From Prevotella sp. (lineage in GTDB: Bacteria > Bacteroidota > Bacteroidia > Bacteroidales > Bacteroidaceae): a DNA stretch of 38,897 nt. The stretch lies in assembly GCA_017460515.1 (NCBI GenBank), contig JAFUAY010000043.1, forward strand, positions 1-38,897, in the 5' to 3' direction. Shown here piece after piece: positions 8,299-16,609 of this stretch (the first letter of the stretch is position 1; every line of letters starts with the position of its first letter). The notes beneath the pieces were generated by a model. It saw nothing but the letters and a program-made list of their open reading frames with translations. It was not told the origin of the DNA and searched no databases. Position numbers and translations under genes: made by a program.

Positions 8299-9817
8299 TA
8301 ATCTTTTTCTTGGCAGCTTTGCCTTCATTATGAATTCGATTGACGGCAGTGACTACGTAGGTATATTTCGTCTTACCGTCTGTATATGGTAACTTGTAGA
8401 ACGTGTCGGAAGTAATAGCCATAATCTTCGACGCATCATCCAGATTAATCTTTTCACCCTTATTGAAGCAATAGACAACATACTTTGCTGCGGTATCCTT
8501 CCAATCTTTGCCCTTGGGAGCTGTCCAGAACAGGACATAACCATCAGGCATCCACATCGCCTTCAGTTTCTTAGGGGCTTTAGGCGCATGCTTGTCAATA
8601 AAGGTCATGCTCGGCTGAAGCGAAGGCGTCTTCCAGTATTTGTTGCGGAGCAAAGTACCATAGTTGCCGGGATTGTCGACAGCCATCTTTGCATACCAAA
8701 GAACAGTTCCTTCAATGTTATGCAACTCATCGTGTAGTTTGAACTTGGCAGCTTGCTGATGTTGCATGGGATTCTGAGCATCAGGATATTTAACCGTTCG
8801 CTCTATATCCTCACCGATATAGAGCGGTCGGTTGCCTGCATGTTGGTTCCACCAGCGTATCAGTGTTTCGTAGTCTGCTGCTTTATTGCCAATCTCCCAA
8901 TAAAGTTGTGGAACGCAATAGTCCATCCAGCCATTATTGATCCAAAGAATAATATCTGCATAGAGTTGATCGTAGTTTTGAAGACCATTGGTATTACTGC
9001 CCATAGGTGAGTTCTTCTTGTTACGATAGATACCGAATGGAGAAATACCCACTTTTACCCAAGGCTTGATAGCATGAACGGTCTGGTATAACTGCTTGAC
9101 AAAGAGGTTCACGTTATGTCGGCGCCAGTCACCTCTATCACGTATACCATTATGATATAATCGGTATTGTGCGTCATCAGGGATCTCAATACCTGCAACA
9201 GGGTAGGGATAGAAGTAATCATCCATATGGAGACCATCGATATTATAGCGCTTGACAATATCTGATACCACATTACAAATATAATCACGGTTTTCGGGAA
9301 TTCCTGGGTTCAGGATTGTTAATCTGTCATAGTCAAAACACCGGTTGGGATGGGTGACTGCAATATGATTTGGCGCCAATTCATTGGTAGCTTTCGTCTT
9401 TGCACGGTATGGATTGATCCAAGCATGTAATTCCATATCGCGTTGATGACATTGCTCAATCATCCATTGGAGAGGGTCCCAAAGGGGAGAGGGCGCTACG
9501 CCTTGTTTGCCTGTCAGAAAACGGCTCCATGGCTCCAGCTCACTTTGATAAAGCGCATCACACTCTGGACGTACCTGAAAGATAATAGCATTGACACCGT
9601 CTTTCTTTAGTTCGTCCAACTGATACGAAAGCGTTTGTTGCATTTCAAGGGTGCCGACTCCTTCAAACTGTCTGTTTACACATTGTATCCAGGCACCGCG
9701 AAATTCACGCTTTACCTGAGCCTGTGAACTGTTGGCTGTGAGGACTCCTACGATGAATAATAAGGCAAATCGCCATAATAGGGTCGACTGCTTTAGGAAA
9801 TGTAATACTTGATTCAT
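8291..9817 (-). CDS. Secreted GHL10-type glycoside hydrolase (DUF187 family)
   Basis: This protein belongs to the GHL10/DUF187 family (YngK-like), which are TIM-barrel glycosidase-like proteins thought to act on envelope or extracellular glycans. I take the ATG at 9817 (508 residues); a TTG four codons upstream is possible. A signal peptide with a hydrophobic run ending 'SSQAQ' covers about residues 1-34. The barrel starts at 'REFRGAWIQCVN', with 'GVNAIIFQVRPECDALY', 'MELHAWINPYRA' and 'NIDGLHMDDYFYPYP', where the paired Asp residues are candidate catalytic groups. The last ~95 residues form a fibronectin type III domain. It is last in the leftward metH operon, 31 nt after metH. The substrate cannot be told. 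Confidence 0.88.
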   Translation of the reverse strand: MNQVLHFLKQSTLLWRFALLFIVGVLTANSSQAQVKREFRGAWIQCVNRQFEGVGTLEMQQTLSYQLDELKKDGVNAIIFQVRPECDALYQSELEPWSRFLTGKQGVAPSPLWDPLQWMIEQCHQRDMELHAWINPYRAKTKATNELAPNHIAVTHPNRCFDYDRLTILNPGIPENRDYICNVVSDIVKRYNIDGLHMDDYFYPYPVAGIEIPDDAQYRLYHNGIRDRGDWRRHNVNLFVKQLYQTVHAIKPWVKVGISPFGIYRNKKNSPMGSNTNGLQNYDQLYADIILWINNGWMDYCVPQLYWEIGNKAADYETLIRWWNQHAGNRPLYIGEDIERTVKYPDAQNPMQHQQAAKFKLHDELHNIEGTVLWYAKMAVDNPGNYGTLLRNKYWKTPSLQPSMTFIDKHAPKAPKKLKAMWMPDGYVLFWTAPKGKDWKDTAAKYVVYCFNKGEKINLDDASKIMAITSDTFYKLPYTDGKTKYTYVVTAVNRIHNEGKAAKKKIKL

Positions 9818-9848
9818 GTGATTCTTCAATTGTATATCAAAATTAAAA

Positions 9849-12581
9849 TCAGTTCTGAAACAGATCCTGCTTGTTTTTGCGGGCTTCGTTCAGTGAGACC
9901 AGTTCTTGCTGCTTTTCAGAATACTCCTGGCGCATTTGTTCGTATTGCTTGTCGAGGTCCGATTGTACCTGATGACTATCACTAATTAGTTGTGCGGCAG
10001 TTATTGCGTTTTGCGAGGCGTCTTTCATCCAAACGACAGGTCCGCCGTAGACAGGAGCAATCTTCAACGCAACATGTAATTGACTGGTCGTTGCTCCACC
10101 AATCATAATGGGGATGTCGAGCCCTGCTCGTTTCAGTTCGGTAGCAACGTTAACCATTTCTTCGAGACTGGGAGTAATCAGACCTGATAGTCCAATCATG
10201 TCGACTTGCTCTTCCTTTGCTTTTCTTACTATCTGATCAGCAGGAACCATCACTCCCATGTCGATAACTTCATAGTTATTACAGGTCATCACTACGGCAA
10301 CGATATTCTTTCCAATATCATGAACATCGCCTTTCACTGTTGCCAAAAGTACTTTTCCTGCTTTTGTGGAACCTTCGCTACGTTCCGCTTCTATATAGGG
10401 CTGAAGAATAGCTACTGCTTGTTTCATGGTGCGAGCCGTCTTGACTACCTGCGGAAGAAACATCTTTCCGGCACCAAAGAGTTGGCCAACCTCATTCATT
10501 CCCTGCATGAGGGGGCCTTCGATAATATCAACTGCATGAGGATATTTCTGAAGAGCTTCTTCCAAATCAATTTTCAGATGATCGCCTATACCTTTAATCA
10601 AAGCATGAGAGAGACGTTCCTCAACAGGAATGCTTCTGTCTGTCTCGATAGAAGGAGTAGGAGAGGTTGGGGCGTTTGACGCTTCTTCAGAGAGTTTCGC
10701 AGCCAGCTCAATCAACTGATCAGTAGCTCCCTTCTTGCGATTCAGGACAGCATCTTCAATGATAGTGAGTTGATCCTGTGGGATGTCCGAGTAAAGCACT
10801 TTCGTTGCAGGATTCACAATTCCGAAGTCCATACCAGCCTGAATAGCGTGATAGAGAAATACCGCATGCATCGCCTCACGGATATAGTTGTTTCCTCGGA
10901 AGGAGAAAGAAAGGTTGCTAACACCGCCACTCACATGGGCTCCGGGCAGATTCTTCCGAATCCATCGGGTTGCACGGATAAAGTCGAGTGCATAGTTGTC
11001 ATGTTCTTCTATTCCTGTTGCTATTGCCAGTATATTCGGGTCGAAGATAATGTCGAGCGGATTGAATCCAACCTTCTGAGTTAGAATACGATATGCTCGC
11101 TCTGCAATTTCTATTCTTCTTTCGTAGCTGGTGGCTTGTCCCTGTTCATCGAAGCACATCACCACAACGGCTGCTCCATAGCGCATGATGTCATGAGCGT
11201 GCTGAATAAAAACCTCTTCGCCCTCTTTCAGCGAGATGCTATTTACGATGCTTTTGCCTTGAATACATTTTAGTCCCGCCTTGATAACCTGCCAGTCACT
11301 GGAATCAATCATTACCGGTATGCGAGCAATATCAGGCTCTGTAGCAATCATGTTCAGGAAAGTAACCATTTCCTCACGTGCGTCTAATAGTCCGTCATCC
11401 ATGTTGATATCGATGACCAACGCGCCATCATTGACCTGTTTGCGGGCAATAGAGACGGCTTCATCGTATTGTTTCTCCTTGATGAGACGCAGAAACTTCC
11501 TGGAGCCAGCAACATTACAGCGTTCGCCTACGTTGGTAAACGTGTTTGGTGAAAGCAAATCCAGTCCGCTTAAACAGATATTGTTGGGTTTGGCTTGAGG
11601 AACATGCGGTTGCTTATTTTCGACTAAAGCGGGATATTTACTAATGAAATCAGGCGTTGTTCCGCAACAGCCACCGATGATGTTTACCAATCCCTCGTCG
11701 ATGAATTCGTCAATTTGCGGAGCCATGCTGTCGGGTGTCTCGTCATATTGTCCCATTGAATTAGGAAGACCGGCATTGGGATGTGCGCTGATATAATATG
11801 GAGCATGATGAGCCAGTTCTTTTAGGAATGGTTTCATCTGACTGGCGCCAAACGAGCAGTTGAGTCCGACGGAGAAAATGGGGTAGGTGCTTACTGAAGC
11901 CAGGAAAGCATCGAGTGTCTGTCCGCTCAATGTTCTTCCTGCCAGATCGCTAATGGTAACGCTTAGCATGATAGGCAACTCCTGGTTGAGGCTCCTCATG
12001 GCTTGCATAGCGGCATCAATAGCCACTTTCGCATTCAATGTATCGAAGATGGTTTCAATCAGGATTGCATCGACTCCTCCTTCGATGAGACCCTCCATCT
12101 GTTCGGAGTAAGCATCGAAAAGCTGGTCGTAGGTAAGATCGCGAGCAGCGGGGTTGCTGACGTCGGGCGACATAGAGCAGGTCTTGTTCGTGGGACCTAC
12201 TGAACCAGCGACAAATCTGGGGTGTTCAGGTGTAGAGAATTTGTCAGCTGCTTCACGAGCTAAGCGGGCTCCGTAAAGATTTAGCGTTTTAGCGTAATCT
12301 TCTGTATGATAATCACTTTGCGATATTCTCTGTGCATTAAATGTGTTCGTCGTGATAATGTCTGCACCCGACTTCAGATAGCGTTCATGAATGTCTCGGA
12401 TTACGTCAGGCCGAGTCATGCAGAGTAAGTCATTATTACCTTTCAGCTGTCCGGGGACATCCGAAAAGAACTGTCCTCGAAAGTCGGCTTCCTGGAGTCC
12501 GTATTCCTGAATGACGGTACCCATTGCACCGTCTAAAATTAAGATTCTTTTTTGGATGACGTCGTTTAGTTTTGTTCTCAT
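9849..12581 (-). CDS. metH: Cobalamin-dependent methionine synthase lacking the reactivation domain
   Basis: MetH methylates homocysteine from 5-methyltetrahydrofolate through a cobalamin cofactor. The 910 residues contain the homocysteine-binding barrel (about 1-325, with zinc ligands C242, C305 and C306 in 'NCSFGA' and 'GGCCGTT'), the pterin-binding barrel (about 340-610), the cobalamin cap (about 650-740), and the B12 domain with 'DVHDIGKNI' and its cobalt-ligating H754. It ends at 'LVSLNEARKNKQDLFQN', in the linker where E. coli MetH (1227 residues) continues into the AdoMet-binding activation domain. The ending is clean, not a frameshift in this window. Similar shortened MetH proteins occur in other Bacteroidetes and in Thermotoga, where a separate protein does the reactivation; no such gene is in this window. 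Confidence 0.95.
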   Translation of the reverse strand: MRTKLNDVIQKRILILDGAMGTVIQEYGLQEADFRGQFFSDVPGQLKGNNDLLCMTRPDVIRDIHERYLKSGADIITTNTFNAQRISQSDYHTEDYAKTLNLYGARLAREAADKFSTPEHPRFVAGSVGPTNKTCSMSPDVSNPAARDLTYDQLFDAYSEQMEGLIEGGVDAILIETIFDTLNAKVAIDAAMQAMRSLNQELPIMLSVTISDLAGRTLSGQTLDAFLASVSTYPIFSVGLNCSFGASQMKPFLKELAHHAPYYISAHPNAGLPNSMGQYDETPDSMAPQIDEFIDEGLVNIIGGCCGTTPDFISKYPALVENKQPHVPQAKPNNICLSGLDLLSPNTFTNVGERCNVAGSRKFLRLIKEKQYDEAVSIARKQVNDGALVIDINMDDGLLDAREEMVTFLNMIATEPDIARIPVMIDSSDWQVIKAGLKCIQGKSIVNSISLKEGEEVFIQHAHDIMRYGAAVVVMCFDEQGQATSYERRIEIAERAYRILTQKVGFNPLDIIFDPNILAIATGIEEHDNYALDFIRATRWIRKNLPGAHVSGGVSNLSFSFRGNNYIREAMHAVFLYHAIQAGMDFGIVNPATKVLYSDIPQDQLTIIEDAVLNRKKGATDQLIELAAKLSEEASNAPTSPTPSIETDRSIPVEERLSHALIKGIGDHLKIDLEEALQKYPHAVDIIEGPLMQGMNEVGQLFGAGKMFLPQVVKTARTMKQAVAILQPYIEAERSEGSTKAGKVLLATVKGDVHDIGKNIVAVVMTCNNYEVIDMGVMVPADQIVRKAKEEQVDMIGLSGLITPSLEEMVNVATELKRAGLDIPIMIGGATTSQLHVALKIAPVYGGPVVWMKDASQNAITAAQLISDSHQVQSDLDKQYEQMRQEYSEKQQELVSLNEARKNKQDLFQN

Positions 12582-12639
12582 TTCCGCTTGCTTTTGGATG
12601 GCTTTGCTCTCTAGTTAATACTTGGTGCCGGATTAATGC

Positions 12640-13119
12640 TTAATAGTGCTTGATGGCTCTGTCTATTTCGCGTCTATCTTCTTTTTCCTTGAGTGTTTGC
12701 CGTTTGTCGTAGGCTTTTTTACCCTTGCAAAGGGCAAGGTCAACTTTCGCCCGTCCATTCTCGTCAATGAAGATGAGGGTAGGTACGATGGTGTAGCCAG
12801 TTTGTTTCGTAGCACTCTCCAGTCGGTTGATTTCCCTTCTTGTGAGTAGTAGTTTACGGTCTCTTTTCTGCTCGTGGTTATTGTAGGACCCATAAAAATA
12901 CGGGCTGATACTCATTCCCTTTACCCATAGTTCCCCCTGGATAATGGTGCAGTAAGTATCAACCAGCGAGGCTTTTCCTGCTCGTATTGACTTGATCTCG
13001 GTTCCAGTCAATACGATACCAGCCGTAAATTCCTCGATGAAGAAGTATTCGAAGGCTGCCTTCTTGTTCTTTATCTGTACAGGACTTTTCTTCCTGAGTT
13101 CTTGTTCAGCTTTATTCAT
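12640..13119 (-). CDS. smpB: SsrA-binding protein SmpB
   Basis: SmpB binds tmRNA and brings it to stalled ribosomes for trans-translation. The 159 residues show the oligonucleotide-binding beta-barrel ('[20 protein letters not shown]', '[18 protein letters not shown]') and the basic C-terminal tail '[20 protein letters not shown]' that inserts into the mRNA channel. It lies 12 nt after the DMP19-family gene and 58 nt before metH, all on the same strand, so it is probably co-transcribed with them. Confidence 0.96.
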   Translation of the reverse strand: MNKAEQELRKKSPVQIKNKKAAFEYFFIEEFTAGIVLTGTEIKSIRAGKASLVDTYCTIIQGELWVKGMSISPYFYGSYNNHEQKRDRKLLLTRREINRLESATKQTGYTIVPTLIFIDENGRAKVDLALCKGKKAYDKRQTLKEKEDRREIDRAIKHY

Positions 13120-13131
13120 TGCCTTTTCTGA

Positions 13132-13641
13132 TTATGGTTCAATGCTGGCGAATTTTTCAATATTTTCGTCAATATAGCGTGCTACTTGCTCTGTGTATGT
13201 CTCCTCGTTTTCTACGAACTGATCATCCAAGTCGTCAAATTCCGGATATTGCTCGAAGAGTGCCATAAACTCATCGTCGGTACAGTCTTTCTGCAGTTCT
13301 TTTCCGTACTTGACGAAGAGCGAATGGGCGTCATAGATGAGCTTTGACAGCTCTCTCATGTTCCACATCTTGTTGAGTGCCTTTGCAAACGGGTTCTTGA
13401 AAATGAAAGGTCCGTAACCGTTGTGGATGAGCTGGATGAATCCACCGTCCATCACCTCTTCGTGCAGGGTGTCCCAAGCCAGCAAAGTGATTTGATCGCT
13501 GTTCAGTTCCTGCATCGATTCTGTAGTCAGTTCGCCGCCAATAGCCTCTCGCAGTGCCTTGATGAAGACACCGACGAAGGCATCCATACCTTCCTCAGCA
13601 GCTTTGCGCAGGGTAGCGTCTTTGATAATTATTTCCTTCAT
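13132..13641 (-). CDS. DMP19 family protein (DUF4375)
   Basis: A cytosolic protein of unknown role. I choose the ATG at 13641, giving 169 residues starting 'MKEIIIKDATLRKAAEEG', because the predicted promoter lies inside the longer frame upstream of it. The diagnostic DUF4375 segment 'DGGFIQLIHNGYGPFIFKNPFAKAL' region is at about residues 78-100. The protein is strongly acidic, with a run of Asp/Glu near residues 135-150. It is the first gene of the operon with smpB and metH. Family assignment is good; function is unknown. Confidence 0.8.
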   Translation of the reverse strand: MKEIIIKDATLRKAAEEGMDAFVGVFIKALREAIGGELTTESMQELNSDQITLLAWDTLHEEVMDGGFIQLIHNGYGPFIFKNPFAKALNKMWNMRELSKLIYDAHSLFVKYGKELQKDCTDDEFMALFEQYPEFDDLDDQFVENEETYTEQVARYIDENIEKFASIEP

Positions 13642-13659
13642 GTCTGTTGTTATGGAGTG

Positions 13660-13690
13660 CAAAATTAGACAATTTCTTTCAAACTGCAAA
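13660..13690 (-). promoter_or_regulatory. Promoter of the DMP19-smpB-metH operon
   Basis: Minus strand -33 TTTG at 13690-13687 and -7 TAATTTTG at 13667-13660, 19 bp apart. The predicted start is near 13653, about 12 nt from the chosen ATG. Confidence 0.65.
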
Positions 13691-13786
13691 ATAAAAGCCC
13701 TATAACTTTCGTGAATCGTTTTTTAACCCTTTATCGTTAATAATGTTAAAAAGTTCCAATTAGTAGTAATCTAATGTTTATTTTCC

Positions 13787-13818
13787 TTGTCAATTCAGAA
13801 ATTAGTTGTAAATTTACA
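13787..13818 (+). promoter_or_regulatory. Arabinose operon promoter with overlapping palindrome (candidate AraR operator)
   Basis: A -33 element TTG at 13787-13789 and a -7 element TAAATTTA at 13809-13816 (one mismatch to TAnnTTTG) are 19 bp apart. The -7 box lies within a perfect 12-bp palindrome TGTAAATTTACA at 13807-13818. A repressor bound there would block the promoter, and the operon contains an AraR-type regulator. The operator role is inferred from position and symmetry only. A second, weaker ATTAG/CTAAT inverted repeat lies at about 13759-13775. Confidence 0.5.
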
Positions 13819-13864
13819 CCCAAATTTCATTCAATAACTAAAATTATAATTAAAACTAAGGAAA

Positions 13865-15061
13865 ATGAAAACACTTAAAAGTTCATTGTTGAGCCTTGGC
13901 GCAATGGCGCTGATGCTTGTTTCTTGCGACTCTCAGCCGGCAGTTACACTTACTGCTTCTGGTCTTGACGCAGCCAAATTTGACACGGTGATTAACGAGA
14001 AGCCCGTCAAGCTCTACACACTGAAGAATGCTCAGGGTATGGAGGTTTGCATTACCAACTATGGCGGACGTATTGTTTCACTTGTTGTGAATGACAAGGA
14101 TGGCAAGCCAACTGACGTTGTTCTGGGTTTCGACAATATCGCCCAGTATGCCGATACGTTGAATACTCCAACTGATTACGGTTCAAGTGTAGGTCGTTAT
14201 GCGAACCGTATTTGTGACGGTAAGTTCAAGCTTGATGGCGTAGAATATCAGCTCCGTCAGAACGATCCTCATCCTGGTGATACTCGTATTCACTGTCTGC
14301 ACGGTGGTGGTGCAACAGGTTGGATGAACCAGGTCTATGACGTTGTTGAGGTGAATGACTCACTGATTAAGTTGGAAATCAAGGCTGCAGACGGTGAGAA
14401 CGGATTCCCCGGCAATGTAGTTGCAACAACCACTTATAAGGTTACAGCCGACAATGTTCTTGATATTGTTTGGGAGGCAACAACCGATAAGCCAACCATT
14501 ATCAACCAGACGAACCATAACTACTACAACCTGAGTGGCGACCTTGAGAATGCTGCCTATGATCAGGTTCTTTATGTCAATGCTGATAACTTCACAGAGG
14601 CTGACTTCAGCTATATGCCTACAGGCAAGATTCTTCCTGTTGAGGGCACCCCGATGGACTTCCGTACTCCTCATGCCGTTGGCGACAGCATCAAGTCGGA
14701 ATATAGCCAGACAAAGAATGCTCACGGCTATGACCATAACTGGTGTCTGAATACTTATAAGGATGGCGTAGGTGACGATACTCAGGTTTGTGCATCTCTC
14801 TACAGTCCCAAGAGTGGTATCTTCATGGAGATGTATACCAACGAGCCCGGTGTACAGGTCTACAGCGGTAACTTCCAGGGCGTAGGCGGCGAAGAGAATG
14901 TTGTTCGCAAGCTTGGCAAGAAGTATCCTCAGCACGTGAGCGTATGTCTGGAGAGCCAGAAGTTCCCCGACAGCCCCAACCATCCTGAGTGGGCAAGTCC
15001 CGTGGTTACTCCTGAGAAGCCTTACTACAGCCATGCTGCCTATAAGTTCTCAATCAAGTAA
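13865..15061 (+). CDS. galM: Aldose 1-epimerase (mutarotase), lipoprotein
   Basis: Mutarotase interconverts alpha and beta anomers of free aldoses, here probably L-arabinose, before uptake. The 398 residues start with a lipoprotein signal peptide and the lipobox 'LVSC' (Cys at about residue 21), so the enzyme is anchored to a membrane and faces outside the cytosol. Family motifs are 'NYGGRIVSLVVNDKDG', 'GRYANRI', 'IHCLHGGG' with a catalytic His, and 'NQTNHNYYNLSG' with the second His; a catalytic Glu is expected in 'VCLESQKFPDSPNH'. It is the first gene of the arabinose operon, 23 nt before the MFS gene. Confidence 0.93.
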   Translation: MKTLKSSLLSLGAMALMLVSCDSQPAVTLTASGLDAAKFDTVINEKPVKLYTLKNAQGMEVCITNYGGRIVSLVVNDKDGKPTDVVLGFDNIAQYADTLNTPTDYGSSVGRYANRICDGKFKLDGVEYQLRQNDPHPGDTRIHCLHGGGATGWMNQVYDVVEVNDSLIKLEIKAADGENGFPGNVVATTTYKVTADNVLDIVWEATTDKPTIINQTNHNYYNLSGDLENAAYDQVLYVNADNFTEADFSYMPTGKILPVEGTPMDFRTPHAVGDSIKSEYSQTKNAHGYDHNWCLNTYKDGVGDDTQVCASLYSPKSGIFMEMYTNEPGVQVYSGNFQGVGGEENVVRKLGKKYPQHVSVCLESQKFPDSPNHPEWASPVVTPEKPYYSHAAYKFSIK

Positions 15062-15084
15062 ATGCATATTGAAAATTGACAATT

Positions 15085-16554
15085 ATGTCACAGACAGAAA
15101 ATGGTAGTAAAAGCTACCTGATAAGTATTGTAATGGTGGCAGTATTGGGCGGACTTTTGTTCGGCTACGATACTGCCGTCATCTCTGGTGCAGAGAAGGG
15201 CTTGCAGGCTTTCTTTATGGAGGCCAAAGATTTTGCCTATACTGACGGCTGGCACGGATTTACTTCTGCTTCGGCCCTCATTGGATGTATCATTGGTTCG
15301 GCTTTGTCAGGCTTCCTGGCTACAAACTTGGGCCGTAAGCGTTCGCTGATTATTGCAGGATTGCTGTTCTTCGTATCAGCTCTGGGTTCTATGACCCCTG
15401 AATTCCTGTTCTTTACCTATGGTGAGCCTACTTTCTCGCTGCTGATCATGTTCAACATCTACCGTGTTATCGGTGGTATCGGTGTAGGTTTGGCTTCAGC
15501 CATCTGTCCGATGTATATTGGTGAGGTAGCTCCTTCCAATATCCGTGGCATGCTTGTCAGCTGGAACCAGTTTGCCATTATCTTTGGTCAGTTGGTGGTC
15601 TACTTTGTCAACTTCTTCATCCTGGGCGACCATATCCAGCCGCTCGTTGAAGAGATGGGTAAGGGTATTGCCAATATTACCCCTGCAGCCCAATGGACTG
15701 TGATTACAGGCTGGCGCTATATGTTTGGTTCCGAGGCTGTTCCTGCAGGTCTCTTTGCCCTGCTCATCTGCTTTGTTCCTGAAACTCCGCGCTACCTTGT
15801 TTCAATTGGACGCGATGATGTAGCCTCCCGTATTCTTGCCAAGATTAATGGTGAGAGCAAGGCCGCCAAGATTCTGCAGGATATTAAGGACACGATGGTG
15901 GTGAAGACCGAGAAGCTGATGACCTATGGTGCGATGTGTATCTTCGTGGGTATCATGCTCTCAGTATTCCAGCAGGCTGTAGGTATCAATGCAGTGCTCT
16001 ACTATGCTCCGCGTATCTTTGGCGATATGGGAATGGAGAACCCGATGGTGATTACCGTCTTCATGGGTGTTGTCAATATTCTCTTTACGCTTGTAGCCAT
16101 CTTTACCGTTGAAAAGTGGGGCCGCAAGCCTCTGCTCATCTGGGGTTCTGTTGGTATGGCCATTGGTGCTTTTGGCGTTGCCGTCACCTTTGGCGCAGAA
16201 GGCCTTGAGTTTGTGACCGCAGCCTCTATTATGGTCTATGCCGCTTCGTTCATGTTCTCTTGGGGGCCCATTACGTGGGTGCTCATTGCTGAGATATTCC
16301 CCAACACCATTCGTGGCGGTGCTGTAGCTATTGCTGTTGCCTTCCAATGGATTTTCAACTTCATTGTCAGTTCGACCTTCGTGCCAATGTTCAATATGCA
16401 CCTCAGCGAGGGCGATGATTTCGGCCATTGGTTCACCTATGGTCTCTACGGTCTTATCTGTCTGTTGGCAGCAGTCTTCGTTTGGAAGCTCGTGCCTGAG
16501 ACCAAGGGTAAGACGCTGGAGGATATGACTGCTATGTGGAAAAACAGGAAATAG
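15085..16554 (+). CDS. Sugar porter family MFS transporter (XylE/AraE type)
   Basis: An inner-membrane 12-helix sugar:proton symporter. I use the ATG at 15085 (489 residues, 'MSQTENGSKSYL'); a TTG three codons upstream is in frame. Sugar-porter hallmarks are 'GGLLFGYDTAVISGAE' in helix 1, 'LGRKRSL' between helices 2 and 3, 'QQAVGINAVLYYAPRIF' in helix 7, 'WGRKPLL', 'WGPITWVLIAEIFP' and the C-terminal 'PETKGKTLEDM'. Placement between the mutarotase and the symporter in an arabinose operon suggests pentose or hexose uptake. The exact sugar cannot be read from the sequence. Confidence 0.92.
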   Translation: MSQTENGSKSYLISIVMVAVLGGLLFGYDTAVISGAEKGLQAFFMEAKDFAYTDGWHGFTSASALIGCIIGSALSGFLATNLGRKRSLIIAGLLFFVSALGSMTPEFLFFTYGEPTFSLLIMFNIYRVIGGIGVGLASAICPMYIGEVAPSNIRGMLVSWNQFAIIFGQLVVYFVNFFILGDHIQPLVEEMGKGIANITPAAQWTVITGWRYMFGSEAVPAGLFALLICFVPETPRYLVSIGRDDVASRILAKINGESKAAKILQDIKDTMVVKTEKLMTYGAMCIFVGIMLSVFQQAVGINAVLYYAPRIFGDMGMENPMVITVFMGVVNILFTLVAIFTVEKWGRKPLLIWGSVGMAIGAFGVAVTFGAEGLEFVTAASIMVYAASFMFSWGPITWVLIAEIFPNTIRGGAVAIAVAFQWIFNFIVSSTFVPMFNMHLSEGDDFGHWFTYGLYGLICLLAAVFVWKLVPETKGKTLEDMTAMWKNRK

Positions 16555-16609
16555 CCCTACAGAAAAAGTAATAAACAGTAAATTATAAATGCAAAAATTG
16601 TAAATTATC

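Noticed and set aside
9818-9829. TTG-initiated extension of the GHL10 glycosidase by four residues
   Set aside because: The ATG at 9817 starts a normal signal peptide; the extension adds nothing conserved.
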